The notes beneath the pieces are model-generated. The model saw nothing but the letters and a program-made list of their open reading frames with translations, had not been told where the DNA came from and made no database searches. Both the position numbers and the translations under genes were made by a program. From assembly GCA_003023535.1 (NCBI GenBank), contig PXSC01000008.1, forward strand, positions 1 to 11,415: a stretch of 11,415 nt of DNA, given 5' to 3'. Shown here piece by piece: positions 1 to 6,465 of this stretch. The stretch comes from Halobacteriales archaeon QS_9_70_65. GTDB lineage: Archaea > Halobacteriota > Halobacteria > Halobacteriales > Haloarculaceae. The number at the start of each line of letters is the position of its first letter. Positions within the stretch are counted from its first letter, which is position 1.

Positions 1-5
1 TGGGT

Positions 6-352
6 CGAACGACGGCTCCGCGAGCCGTCGTTCGTCATCCCGGAAGAGCGAAGCTCTTCCGTAGATCGCGGATCTCCGATCCGCTCACTCCCGGAAATCA
101 GCGATTCCCGGAGACAGCGAGCCGACGCACGCACGGCCGGCGGCCGCGCGTTGCGAGGCTGAGCGAGCGCAGCGAGGGAGGCCTTGAGGCGGAGCGGCGT
201 CCTCGCGAGTGAAACGAGCGAGGGCTCGGCAGAGCGTTGCTCTGCCGGTGACCGCAGGGAGCCGCGGAGCGTCGTTCGGACGACCGGCGGTCGTCCGTGA
301 TCACGAACCTCTTCGATTGTCGGACGACAGCGAGGCGCAGCCCGCGAGCGGG
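6..352. repeat. Hairpin-string intergenic element (array 1)
   Basis: No credible gene lies here. The stretch is packed with short inverted repeats. Clear ones are 6-34 (12-bp perfect stem, 5-base loop), 41-61 (9-bp stem, loop GAA), 68-84 (7-bp stem, loop TCC), 91-111 (9 pairs with one A-C mismatch, loop AGC), 228-246 (8-bp stem, loop GTT), 277-297 (9-bp stem, loop GGC) and 341-352 (short stem). The linker GACAGCGAG occurs between hairpins at 113-121 and 326-334, and again in the element at 6033-6176. It resembles the two elements around the TRAP operon in architecture (trinucleotide loops, same linker) but does not align with them as one sequence. Open frames across it are arginine/serine-rich and look spurious. 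Function unknown; it could be an RNA, a DNA structure or a repeat remnant. Confidence 0.7.
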
Positions 353-401
353 AGGGGGCGTCCGGAAACACGCCCTCATCACCGCCGAAGCACGTCACTT
401 C

Positions 402-409
402 TTTATAAC
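402..409. promoter_or_regulatory. Orphan TATA-like box
   Basis: TTTATAAC sits in a short A/T-rich patch (397-416) within otherwise very G+C-rich DNA and is a good match to a haloarchaeal TATA box. It is nearly symmetric. Read rightward it would start RNA near 430-435, more than 110 bases before the gene at 547. Read leftward it would start RNA near 375-380, running back through the hairpin string. The sequence does not decide the direction. Confidence 0.45.
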
Positions 410-546
410 TAAACACTGTTCTCCTTGTTCGAATACGAGTGCTCGTTTCGGTTGTCCCGACGTAGCCGCCCGAAAGCCCCCTCGTGCTCGGAAAGAACTG
501 CCCGCGTGGGAACGCATATGCCGGCCCGACGGCTACGACGGGAGAG

Positions 547-1008
547 ATGCCGTACAGGGAGCCGGAGACGGTCGAGCTGTCGGCGTCGGGGCTCGTCGCC
601 GTCGGCGTCCAGCGCGGCTACGACGACCGCCGCGGCGACCGCAACAACCCCGACGCCGAGCGCCACGTCGCGGAGTTGCTCGAGGGGTACCGAGCGGCCG
701 GGCTCCCCGTCGTCCACGTCAGACACGAGACCGTCGAGGCGGGGTCGCCGTTCCACCCGAACCGGCCGGGCGTCGCGTTCAAGCCCGCGGCGGCGCCGGC
801 CGACGACGAGCCCGTCGTCACCGAGTCGGCGCTCGGCTTCGACCCCTACGTCGTCGACGACGCGACGGTGGCGTTCGACCGCGAGTTCGACGGCACGCGT
901 TACGTCGCCGAGCAGACCCACCGGGTCGCGCTGGCGCAGCTGTCCGGCGCCGTCGCGACGGTCGTCGAGGCGGCGACGCTGCTGGCGGCCCTCGAACGCC
1001 GGACGTAG
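547..1008 (+). CDS. Cysteine hydrolase (isochorismatase-like), internally deleted and probably inactive
   Basis: The 153-residue product is recognisable from both ends as an isochorismatase/nicotinamidase-type cysteine hydrolase, a family of about 180-190 residues that hydrolyses amides or vinyl ethers with an Asp-Lys-Cys triad. The N-terminal strand reads VAVGVQRGY, where the family has VVVDxQ, so the catalytic Asp is Gly20. The strand that carries the catalytic Lys reads VVTES, giving Glu93. After Ala95 the protein jumps straight to LGFDPYVVDDATVAFDR, which in relatives follows the catalytic-cysteine helix, so about 35-40 residues including the Cys are missing in frame. The C-terminal helix (HRVALAQLSG) is intact. 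I chose ATG 547 over ATG 484 because family similarity begins just after it; a weak CATATG box lies at 515-520. Family assignment is secure. Lack of enzyme activity is inferred; it may be a pseudogene, a repurposed pseudoenzyme or an assembly collapse. Confidence 0.75.
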   Translation: MPYREPETVELSASGLVAVGVQRGYDDRRGDRNNPDAERHVAELLEGYRAAGLPVVHVRHETVEAGSPFHPNRPGVAFKPAAAPADDEPVVTESALGFDPYVVDDATVAFDREFDGTRYVAEQTHRVALAQLSGAVATVVEAATLLAALERRT

Positions 1009-1089
1009 CTCGTCTCCCGCGTCCGGTTCGGGCCGTGGCCGACGCGGACGGGCCCGTGCGTGATCAGATACTGAAACTCCCCGGAAGCT

Positions 1090-1096
1090 CAAATAC
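1090..1096 (+). promoter_or_regulatory. TATA-like box of the histidine kinase gene
   Basis: CAAATAC lies 23-29 bases before ATG 1119, the spacing expected for a leaderless haloarchaeal transcript. No Shine-Dalgarno sequence is needed and none stands out. Confidence 0.4.
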
Positions 1097-1118
1097 GACC
1101 CCCTCACGAGGTATTACA

Positions 1119-2449
1119 ATGGAGGATACGATCCCCGACGTTTCCGTTCTGTGCGTCGACGACGACGCGGAGCTGGTGTCGCTGCTCGCGGGCGGCCTCG
1201 AGCGGGAAAGCGACCGTCTCGACGTGACGACCGCCACCAACGTCGACGCCGCCCTCGAGACGTACCGCAGGACCGATGTCGACTGCATCGTCAGCGACTA
1301 CCACATGCCGGCCCGGACCGGTGTCGAGCTCCTCGAGGTGGTCCGGGCCGACGACCCGAAGCTCCCGTTCGTCATGTACACCCGGACCGGCAGCGAGGCC
1401 GTCGCCAGCGAGAGCATCCGCGCCGGCGTCACCGACTACGTCGTCCGGCGGGCGACCGACGAACAGTACGGGCTGTTGACGGAGCGGATCCTCACGCACG
1501 TCGACGAGCGCCGGAGCGAGCGGCGGGCGAGCCGGACGAACCGGACGCTCCGGGCGCTGAGCGCCGCGGCCGACGAGGTCCTGTTCATGTTCTCGGCCGA
1601 CTGGTCGGAGCTGCAGTTCATCAACGACGCCTACGAGACGGTGTTCGGCGGCTCCGTCGACCGCCTGCGGGCGGCGCCGAGGTCGTTTCTGACGCACGTT
1701 TATTCCGAGGACGTCGACCGGGTGACCGACGCCATGGAGCGGGTATCGGGTGGCCACCCCCAGCAGATGGAGTACCGGGTCGACCGCTCGGCCGACATCC
1801 GCATCTGGGTGGAGTCGCGGTGCAAGCCGGTCCGCAACGGTTCGGGCGACGTCGAGGCCGTCGCCGGGTTCACGCGGGAGGTGACCGAGCGGAAACACCG
1901 CGAACAGGAGCTGGAGGACCGCAACGAGACGCTCGACCGGTTCGCCGCGACCGTCGCCCACGATCTCCGGAACCCGCTCGCGGTCGCCGACGCGAAGCTG
2001 AAGCTGGCGCGGGCCGAGACCGACAGCGAGCACATCGACGACGGTATCGAGGCCGTCGACCGGATGAGCCGACTCATCGACGAACTGCTCGCACCGACGC
2101 CACCTGCACCGTCGAGGACACCGCACGGATCTCCTGCGACCCCCCGCGGCTCCGGGAGGTGCTCACGAACCTCTTCCGCAACGCCATCGATCACGCCGGC
2201 GGCTCCGTCGACGTCACCGTCGGGCTGCTGGACGACGGCTTCTACCTCGAGGACGACGGCGCCGGCATCCCCGCCGACGAGCGGGATCAGGTCTTCGAGC
2301 ACTCCTATACGACCGCCGCCGACGGCACCGGCGTCGGACTGTTCATCACCGAACAGATCGTCGACGCACACGGCTGGACCATCGAGGCCGTCGCCGGTGC
2401 CGACGGCGGCGCCCGGTTCGAGGTCACCGGCGTCGACCTCGCGGCCTGA
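1119..2449 (+). pseudogene. Receiver-PAS-histidine kinase, broken by deletion and frameshift
   Basis: The reading frame starting at ATG 1119 encodes a response-regulator receiver domain (residues about 8-125; acidic pocket D14/D15, phosphoacceptor D60 in SDYHMP), a PAS sensor domain (about 145-258) and a HisKA dimerisation domain with H-box VAHDLRNPL (phospho-acceptor H281). The kinase frame is good through RLIDELL (base 2090). The ATP-binding domain continues only in another frame from about 2093 (TDATCTVEDTARISC), with N-box NLFRNAIDHAG, G1-box DDGAGIP and G2-box GTGVGLF, ending at 2449. Roughly 30 residues that normally link HisKA to HATPase are absent. The event is therefore a deletion that also shifts frame, not a single-base slip. 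In the unshifted frame translation runs on to 2540 with arginine/proline-rich nonsense, so the kinase should not bind ATP. The receiver Lys before the last helix is also replaced by Arg (DYVVRR). A sequencing or assembly error is the alternative. Confidence 0.85.
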
Positions 2450-2515
2450 CCCGTCGCACGGTGCCGTCGCTTCCGGTCCGAACCGACGACGCGAAAAGCG
2501 ATACCGGAGTGCCGT

Positions 2516-2905
2516 TCAGATGACGCGGTTCTGGAGGTAGTCGAGGTGCTTGGCGTTGTAGACGATCCTGACGGTGTCGGCGGCGGGACTGCCGATGCAG
2601 GTCAGGCGGACGCCCCTCTCTTCGACCTCCTCGTCGGAGAGGATCTGCTGCATGTCCATGTCGATTTCGCCCTCCTGAACGATGGCCGCGCAGTTCGCAC
2701 ACGCGCCCGCCCGACAGGAGAAGGGCCAATCGTACCCTTGGGCCTCGGCGGCCTCGAGGATGTATTCGCCCTCGGCGACGTCGAGAGAGCCGTAGTCCTC
2801 GTCGTCGAGGCCGGCGTCGGCCGCCGCCTCGAAGAGGTCGTCGTCGTCCATCGACCAGCCGTGGTCGTCGAGCACTTCGTAGTTGAGATATTCTACCGTG
2901 GGCAT
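2516..2905 (-). CDS. [2Fe-2S] ferredoxin, haloarchaeal plant type
   Basis: A soluble one-electron carrier of 129 residues. Four cysteines bind the cluster: C64, C69 and C72 in the loop [11 protein letters not shown], and C103 in LTCIG. The N-terminal part holds the very acidic segment ([19 protein letters not shown], about residues 19-37) that distinguishes halophilic ferredoxins from the roughly 97-residue plant and cyanobacterial ones. In haloarchaea this protein accepts electrons from 2-oxoacid:ferredoxin oxidoreductases. I chose the start [10 protein letters not shown] at 2905 because it gives the standard family length and has a TATA-like box upstream; the 36-residue upstream extension in the same frame is not family-like. 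It converges on the broken kinase and is followed upstream by the transporter gene on the same strand, separated by 70 bases with its own promoter. Confidence 0.95.
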   Translation of the reverse strand: MPTVEYLNYEVLDDHGWSMDDDDLFEAAADAGLDDEDYGSLDVAEGEYILEAAEAQGYDWPFSCRAGACANCAAIVQEGEIDMDMQQILSDEEVEERGVRLTCIGSPAADTVRIVYNAKHLDYLQNRVI

Positions 2906-2930
2906 CGAAGTAACGTTGTGACGCTGGCCG

Positions 2931-2936
2931 TTTGAA
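2931..2936 (-). promoter_or_regulatory. TATA-like box of the ferredoxin gene
   Basis: On the minus strand TTCAAA lies 26-31 bases before ATG 2905. It supports that start and a leaderless transcript separate from the transporter gene upstream. Confidence 0.4.
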
Positions 2937-2975
2937 GGTTGCTGTTGGCACCGACGCTGTGCCGCCGTCGGCGCC

Positions 2976-4124
2976 TCAAATGAGCGACAGCAGCCGGAAC
3001 ACGACGAACGCACCGACCGTGGCGATGGCGGGGACGACGTTCTGCATCAGGATGACGCGACCGGTGGTCTCGGGGTCGAAGAGGTCGGAGGCGGCGGGGA
3101 TGTCCCCGACGTTCTCCTCGCCGATGGGCGGAGCGGAGCCGCCGCCGCCGGCGTCGCCGACGGTCGCGGCGTCGTCGGCGGTCAGGGCGCCGACGGAGAC
3201 GCTCGGCGGGTCGCCGGCGACGGCCTCGCGGGCGGTCGCGGTCCGGGTGGCCCGCCCCCAGCCGAGGCCGACGATGCTCATCGTCGCGATGATGACGAAG
3301 CTGGCGGGGATGCCGATGGCCGCCAGCGCGGTGGTCGCCGTCGCGGAGACGACCGCGACGACGATGGCCGCCGTCAGCGGCAGCTCCGTCAGGTCGTTGC
3401 CCATCGTGTCCAGCGTCCGCCGGGCGATGGTGAACGCCCCGAGGCCGACGGCGCCCGTCGCCAGGAGGATGCCGACGTCGACGTCCAGCTCGCCGCTGCC
3501 GACCAGCGGCGCGACGGCGTTGGCGGCGTTGGAGGCGCCGCTGGAGAACGCCATCAGACAGCCGATGCCGACGACGACGAGGGCCCCGACGAGTTCCCGG
3601 CGCGTCGCGTCGCCGTCGAAGGGGCTGCCTTCCGACTCCGGGATGGCCACCCAGGCGTTGATCCGCGGGTAGAAGTACCGCCCGACGACGCCGCTGATCC
3701 AGAAGGCGACGATGGGGGCGACGATCCACCACGAGACGATACGACCCATCGTTTCCCAGTCCAGCGAGCCGGCCGCGAGCCCCAGCCCGGCGATCGAGCC
3801 GACGGCGGTCATCGACGTCGAGGCCGGGACGCCGAGGACGTTGGAGACGAACAGCGCCAGCCCGATGAAAAACAACACGACGATGCTCGCCTCCAGGGTG
3901 AACAGCTCGCTCGGGACGATGTCGCCGCCGAGCGTCCCGATGACCTCCCGGCCGAACGTCCAGCCGCCGGCGAGAAAGAAGACGGTCATGAGCCCGGCCG
4001 CCAGCAGCTTCCCGACGACGCCGGCACCGACCGCGGGGCCGAACGCCGGGGCCGTGTTGGCGCCGCCGATGTTGTAGCCGACGAAGGCCGCGACGGCCAG
4101 CCCGACGACCAGTAGCGGCTCCAT
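2976..4124 (-). CDS. PiT-family inorganic phosphate (anion) transporter
   Basis: A polytopic membrane protein of 382 residues with the internally duplicated PiT/PHO4 fold. Each half carries a signature segment: [18 protein letters not shown] (residues 17-34) and [17 protein letters not shown] (195-211). Each half also has a later GVPAS/GIPAS motif (98-102, 271-275), matching the family's PVST elements. PiT proteins take up phosphate with sodium or protons. Here the aspartate of the family's GAND motif is Thr24 in the first repeat and Ala200 in the second, so coupling or substrate may differ from classical PiT. A hydrophilic Gly/Asp-rich loop (about 292-355) precedes the last membrane helix. 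ATG 4124 begins right at the first helix; longer upstream frames run antisense through hisA. The gene is divergent from hisA, with 118 bases between start codons. Family is confident, substrate less so. Confidence 0.88.
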   Translation of the reverse strand: MEPLLVVGLAVAAFVGYNIGGANTAPAFGPAVGAGVVGKLLAAGLMTVFFLAGGWTFGREVIGTLGGDIVPSELFTLEASIVVLFFIGLALFVSNVLGVPASTSMTAVGSIAGLGLAAGSLDWETMGRIVSWWIVAPIVAFWISGVVGRYFYPRINAWVAIPESEGSPFDGDATRRELVGALVVVGIGCLMAFSSGASNAANAVAPLVGSGELDVDVGILLATGAVGLGAFTIARRTLDTMGNDLTELPLTAAIVVAVVSATATTALAAIGIPASFVIIATMSIVGLGWGRATRTATAREAVAGDPPSVSVGALTADDAATVGDAGGGGSAPPIGEENVGDIPAASDLFDPETTGRVILMQNVVPAIATVGAFVVFRLLSLI

Positions 4125-4148
4125 GTCCGGCAATAGACCCGGGCGCCG

Positions 4149-4154
4149 CATAAG
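4149..4154 (-). promoter_or_regulatory. TATA-like box of the PiT transporter gene
   Basis: On the minus strand CTTATG lies 25-30 bases before ATG 4124, consistent with a leaderless transcript that diverges from hisA. Confidence 0.4.
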
Positions 4155-4173
4155 CGTCGCGTTCGCGTGACGG

Positions 4174-4221
4174 GTACGCTTTTGTCGTCCGTGCGTTCCC
4201 GTCGCCCGTACGCTTTTGTCG
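4174..4221 (+). promoter_or_regulatory. hisA promoter with a 14-base direct repeat
   Basis: GTACGCTTTTGTCG occurs twice, perfectly, at 4174-4187 and 4208-4221, 34 bases apart start to start. The T-rich core of the second copy (4212-4220) is 23-31 bases before the hisA ATG and probably acts as its TATA element. The first copy is either a second start site, an operator, or the trace of a local duplication. Confidence 0.5.
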
Positions 4222-4242
4222 CCCCGCGTCCCGACTCCGGGC

Positions 4243-4959
4243 ATGTTCCCTTCGTTCGAGGTCGTCCCGGCGGTCGACATGCAGGACGGCGAGGCCGTCC
4301 AGCTGGTCGGCGGCGAGCGGGGCACCGGCCGGCGGTACGGCGACCCGGTCGCGGCCGCCGAGCGGTGGGTCGACGCCGGCGCCGAGACGCTGCATCTCGT
4401 CGACCTCGACGGCGCCTTCGAGGGCGGCCGCGCCAACGCCGACGCCCTGGAGGCCGTCGTCGAGGCGACCGACGCCGACGTCCAGTTCGGCGGCGGGATC
4501 CGGACGGCCGGCGACGCCCGCCGGCTGCTGGAGGCCGGCGTCGACCGGGTCATCCTCGGCACCGCCGCCGTCGAGAACCCCGCCATCGTCGACGCGGTGG
4601 CCGGGGAGTTCCCCGACGGCGTGATGGTGAGTCTCGACGCCAGCGACGGCGAGGTGGTCGTCGAGGGGTGGACGGAAGGCACCGGCCTCGACCCCGCCGA
4701 GGCCGCCGCCCGCTACGAAACGGCCGGCGCCGCGGCGGTGCTGTTCACCGACGTCGACGTCGAGGGCCGGATGGACGGCGTCCGCCGGGAGACCGTCGAG
4801 CGCGTCGTCGACGCCGTCGACGTCCCCGTCGTCGCCTCGGGCGGCGTCGCCTCTCTCGCGGACCTCCGGGCGCTGCGGGAGATCGGCGCCGCCGCCGCCG
4901 TCGTCGGGACGGCGCTGTACGAGGGCGCGTTCACCCTCGCGGAGGCGAACGACGTTTAG
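4243..4959 (+). CDS. hisA: Phosphoribosylformimino-5-aminoimidazole carboxamide ribotide isomerase (HisA)
   Basis: HisA catalyses the Amadori isomerisation of ProFAR to PRFAR, the fourth step of histidine biosynthesis, in the cytoplasm. The 238-residue protein is a complete (beta/alpha)8 barrel with two phosphate-binding half-barrels. The catalytic Asp11 lies in VVPAVDMQDG, and the second acid Asp170 in LFTDVDVEG. Phosphate-binding loops are FGGGIRT (82-88) with LGTAAVENP (105-113) in the first half, and ASGGVASL (198-205) with VVGTALYEG (220-228) in the second. MFPSFEV at 4243 is chosen because the catalytic Asp then falls at the usual distance from the N-terminus; an earlier in-frame ATG at 4216 would overlap the promoter. 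It stands alone rather than in a his operon, with hisB downstream on the same strand but 465 bases away behind an antisense gene. Confidence 0.95.
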   Translation: MFPSFEVVPAVDMQDGEAVQLVGGERGTGRRYGDPVAAAERWVDAGAETLHLVDLDGAFEGGRANADALEAVVEATDADVQFGGGIRTAGDARRLLEAGVDRVILGTAAVENPAIVDAVAGEFPDGVMVSLDASDGEVVVEGWTEGTGLDPAEAAARYETAGAAAVLFTDVDVEGRMDGVRRETVERVVDAVDVPVVASGGVASLADLRALREIGAAAAVVGTALYEGAFTLAEANDV

Positions 4960-5010
4960 ACGGACTATCGGGTTCGCCCGCACGCCGAGACGACCCGGGC
5001 CAGCAGTCCC

Positions 5011-5020
5011 CTTTTTCTCT
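5011..5020 (+). terminator. Probable T-tract terminator after hisA
   Basis: CTTTTTCTCT, about 50 bases past the hisA stop, is the only T-rich run in a very G+C-rich gap. Short oligo-T tracts are the usual archaeal termination signal. The rest of the gap to 5148 shows no gene. Confidence 0.4.
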
Positions 5021-5148
5021 CGTGACCGGCAGGACCGCCGGCGCGACCGGCCCGGTCGGCGCCGCCGCGGCCAGGAGCAGGTTCCGGGCGCTCGCGGCCG
5101 CACATGTCCGGCGCGGGGGACGGAAAGGTCGAATCGGACGGCGTCGGA

Positions 5149-5322
5149 CTACACTGCTCGCTCGAGGTCGTCCGCCAGTTCGGGGTAGCGCTCCTCCAGT
5201 TTGTTGCGGAGCAGTACGAAGCCGACGACGGACAGCACCGTCACCGCCGCGGCGCCGTAGGGGCCGAGCCGCTTGCTACTCAGTCTCCAGGCCGACCATG
5301 CCAGACTGACCAGCTCGAGCAT
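5149..5322 (-). CDS. Small single-span membrane protein of unknown function
   Basis: The 57-residue product has a short amphipathic start, one probable membrane helix at about residues 22-38 ([17 protein letters not shown]), then a charged tail ([19 protein letters not shown]). I do not recognise a named family. It lies antisense between hisA and hisB, with its own TATA-like A/T run upstream. The start at 5322 is preferred over upstream frames because those run antisense through hisB. Good hydrophobic patterning, a sensible promoter and a stop before the hisA terminator suggest a real gene. There is no evidence for a histidine-related role. Confidence 0.65.
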   Translation of the reverse strand: MLELVSLAWSAWRLSSKRLGPYGAAAVTVLSVVGFVLLRNKLEERYPELADDLERAV

Positions 5323-5347
5323 ACCGCCCGATATGTCGGCCGGACGG

Positions 5348-5353
5348 AAAAAA
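5348..5353 (-). promoter_or_regulatory. TATA-like T-run of the small membrane protein gene
   Basis: Six consecutive T on the minus strand lie 26-31 bases before ATG 5322, the position expected for a leaderless archaeal promoter. Confidence 0.35.
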
Positions 5354-5397
5354 CGGACGGGACGCGTCTCTCGCCGGACGCCGAGCGCCGCAACCGG

Positions 5398-5404
5398 CTT
5401 AAAC
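5398..5404 (+). promoter_or_regulatory. TATA box of hisB
   Basis: CTTAAAC lies 21-27 bases before ATG 5425 and is a good haloarchaeal TATA-like element. It shows that hisB is transcribed independently of hisA. Confidence 0.5.
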
Positions 5405-5424
5405 GAGCGCGAGAACGCCCACCC

Positions 5425-6012
5425 ATGACGGACCGGACGGCGGCGGTCAGACGCGAGACGGCCGAAACGGAAATCGAGGTGACGCTGGGGCTCGACGGCG
5501 ACGGTGACAGCACCGTCGACACCGGCGTCGGCTTCTTCGACCACATGCTCGAGGCCGTCGCCACCCACGGGCTGTTCGACCTGACGGTCCGCTGCGACGG
5601 CGACCTGGAGATCGACGACCACCACACCGTCGAGGACGTCGGCATCGCCCTCGGCGAGGCGCTGGCGGAGGCGCTGGACGACGGACGCGGCATCGTCCGC
5701 TACGCCGACCGCCGGGTGCCGCTCGACGAGGCCGTCGCCGACGTCGTCGTCGACGTCTCCGGACGGCCGCGGTTCTACTTCGACGGCGGCTTCTCCCAGC
5801 CCTCGGTGGGCGAGTTCACGAGCGACATGGCCAGACACTTCGCGGAGTCGCTGGCGACGAACGCCGGACTGACGCTACACGTCGCCGTCGAGGGCGACAA
5901 CGCCCACCACGAGGTCGAGGCGCTGTTCAAGGCGCTCGCGCGGGCGCTCGACGACGCCACGCGGATCGACGACCGGCGTGGCGACACGCCGAGCACGAAG
6001 GGTGAACTGTAA
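5425..6012 (+). CDS. hisB: Imidazoleglycerol-phosphate dehydratase (HisB)
   Basis: HisB dehydrates imidazoleglycerol phosphate to imidazoleacetol phosphate in histidine biosynthesis; it is a manganese enzyme forming large assemblies. The 195-residue, monofunctional protein is full length. The two metal-binding His clusters of the duplicated fold are visible: DHM (39-41) with DDHHTVED (64-71), and the second repeat with ARHF (136-139) and [17 protein letters not shown] (159-175). The C-terminal STKGEL closure typical of the family is intact. ATG 5425 is supported by the TATA box and by family similarity starting at [12 protein letters not shown]. There is no fused phosphatase domain. The gene ends next to the hairpin element at 6033. 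Confidence 0.95.
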   Translation: MTDRTAAVRRETAETEIEVTLGLDGDGDSTVDTGVGFFDHMLEAVATHGLFDLTVRCDGDLEIDDHHTVEDVGIALGEALAEALDDGRGIVRYADRRVPLDEAVADVVVDVSGRPRFYFDGGFSQPSVGEFTSDMARHFAESLATNAGLTLHVAVEGDNAHHEVEALFKALARALDDATRIDDRRGDTPSTKGEL

Positions 6013-6032
6013 CATCCCCCCGGGGTGAACGG

Positions 6033-6176
6033 AGCGGGAGCGAAGCTCCTTCGAGCAGCCGACCGGAGCCCGGCGACAGCGAGGGACTACGTCCCTCAGG
6101 TAGCCGGGCGTAGCCCGGCGACAGTGCGGCGTCGGAGACGCCACGGGCGGACGGCGCGAGCGCCGTCGACGGCGGG
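6033..6176. repeat. Six-hairpin repeat element, left copy
   Basis: This block aligns with 9653-9797 in the same orientation; over 6041-6176 I count 23 mismatches and one single-base gap by hand (about 83% identity). It folds as a chain: 6037-6049 (5-bp stem, loop GAA), 6058-6074 (4-bp stem), 6084-ward GAGGGACTACGTCCCTC at 6081-6097 (6-bp stem), 6103-6119 (7-bp stem, loop GTA), 6128-6142 (6-bp stem, loop GGA) and 6150-6167 (7-bp stem, loop CGAG). The 20 bases at 6081-6100 are identical to 9701-9720. It starts about 20 bases after hisB. It has no convincing reading frame. It may be a member of a dispersed intergenic repeat family. Confidence 0.8.
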
Positions 6177-6465
6177 GGTTCTCCGCGCTCGGGGTCGGAC
6201 CGGGCCCCGACGCCGACGGAGGCACGGTTCCGCCGCGTCGGTGTACTCCGGTTCGTGCTCGGGTCTTCGGGTCCTTCGCAGGGCCCGGCGCATCGGGCGC
6301 CCCGGCAGGGACGCGGGACCCGCTCGCACAGCGCTCGACACGTCCGCCGTGTCGGGCTCGAAGAGGTCCATCCGGGAACTCGCGAAGGCGTCGATCTCCC
6401 GTCGACGTACCGCAGTGGGGCGAACCCGAAACGGTGGCGATACGGGAAGGGGGCCGGACCCGGAC
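6177..6465. other. Non-coding stretch between the left repeat and the TRAP operon
   Basis: I see no recognisable gene. Short inverted repeats continue, the clearest at 6336-6354 (7-bp perfect stem CGACACG/CGTGTCG, 5-base loop), which could help end the leftward TRAP transcript. An open minus-strand frame here (about 6096-6371) is rich in Arg and Pro and resembles no family I know. No transposase fragment or terminal inverted repeat was found. Confidence 0.4.

Noticed and set aside
484..546. Earlier ATG (484) for the cysteine hydrolase gene
   Set aside because: The extra 21 residues are not family-like and contain the weak TATA-like box that fits ATG 547.
297..2540. A 747-codon open frame running through the cysteine hydrolase region into the kinase
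   Set aside because: Only the part from 1119 to 2090 is family-like; before and after it the translation is arginine/proline-rich shadow sequence of high-G+C DNA.
4216..4242. Earlier ATG-equivalent start (4216) for hisA
   Set aside because: It would place the start only a few bases after the probable TATA element and add nine residues absent from HisA proteins.
2893..5103. A 736-codon minus-strand open frame across the transporter and hisA
   Set aside because: It is a stop-poor shadow: the hisA and PiT proteins in the other frames are clearly the real products.
6033..6176. CRISPR array
   Set aside because: The hairpin units differ from each other in sequence and length and there are no constant repeats with variable spacers; no cas gene is present.
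5875..6225. Minus-strand small proteins encoded by the hairpin repeats
   Set aside because: The peptide similarity between copies (for example ARLPEGRSPS) simply follows from DNA similarity, and base changes preserve pairing rather than codons; no start signal is visible.
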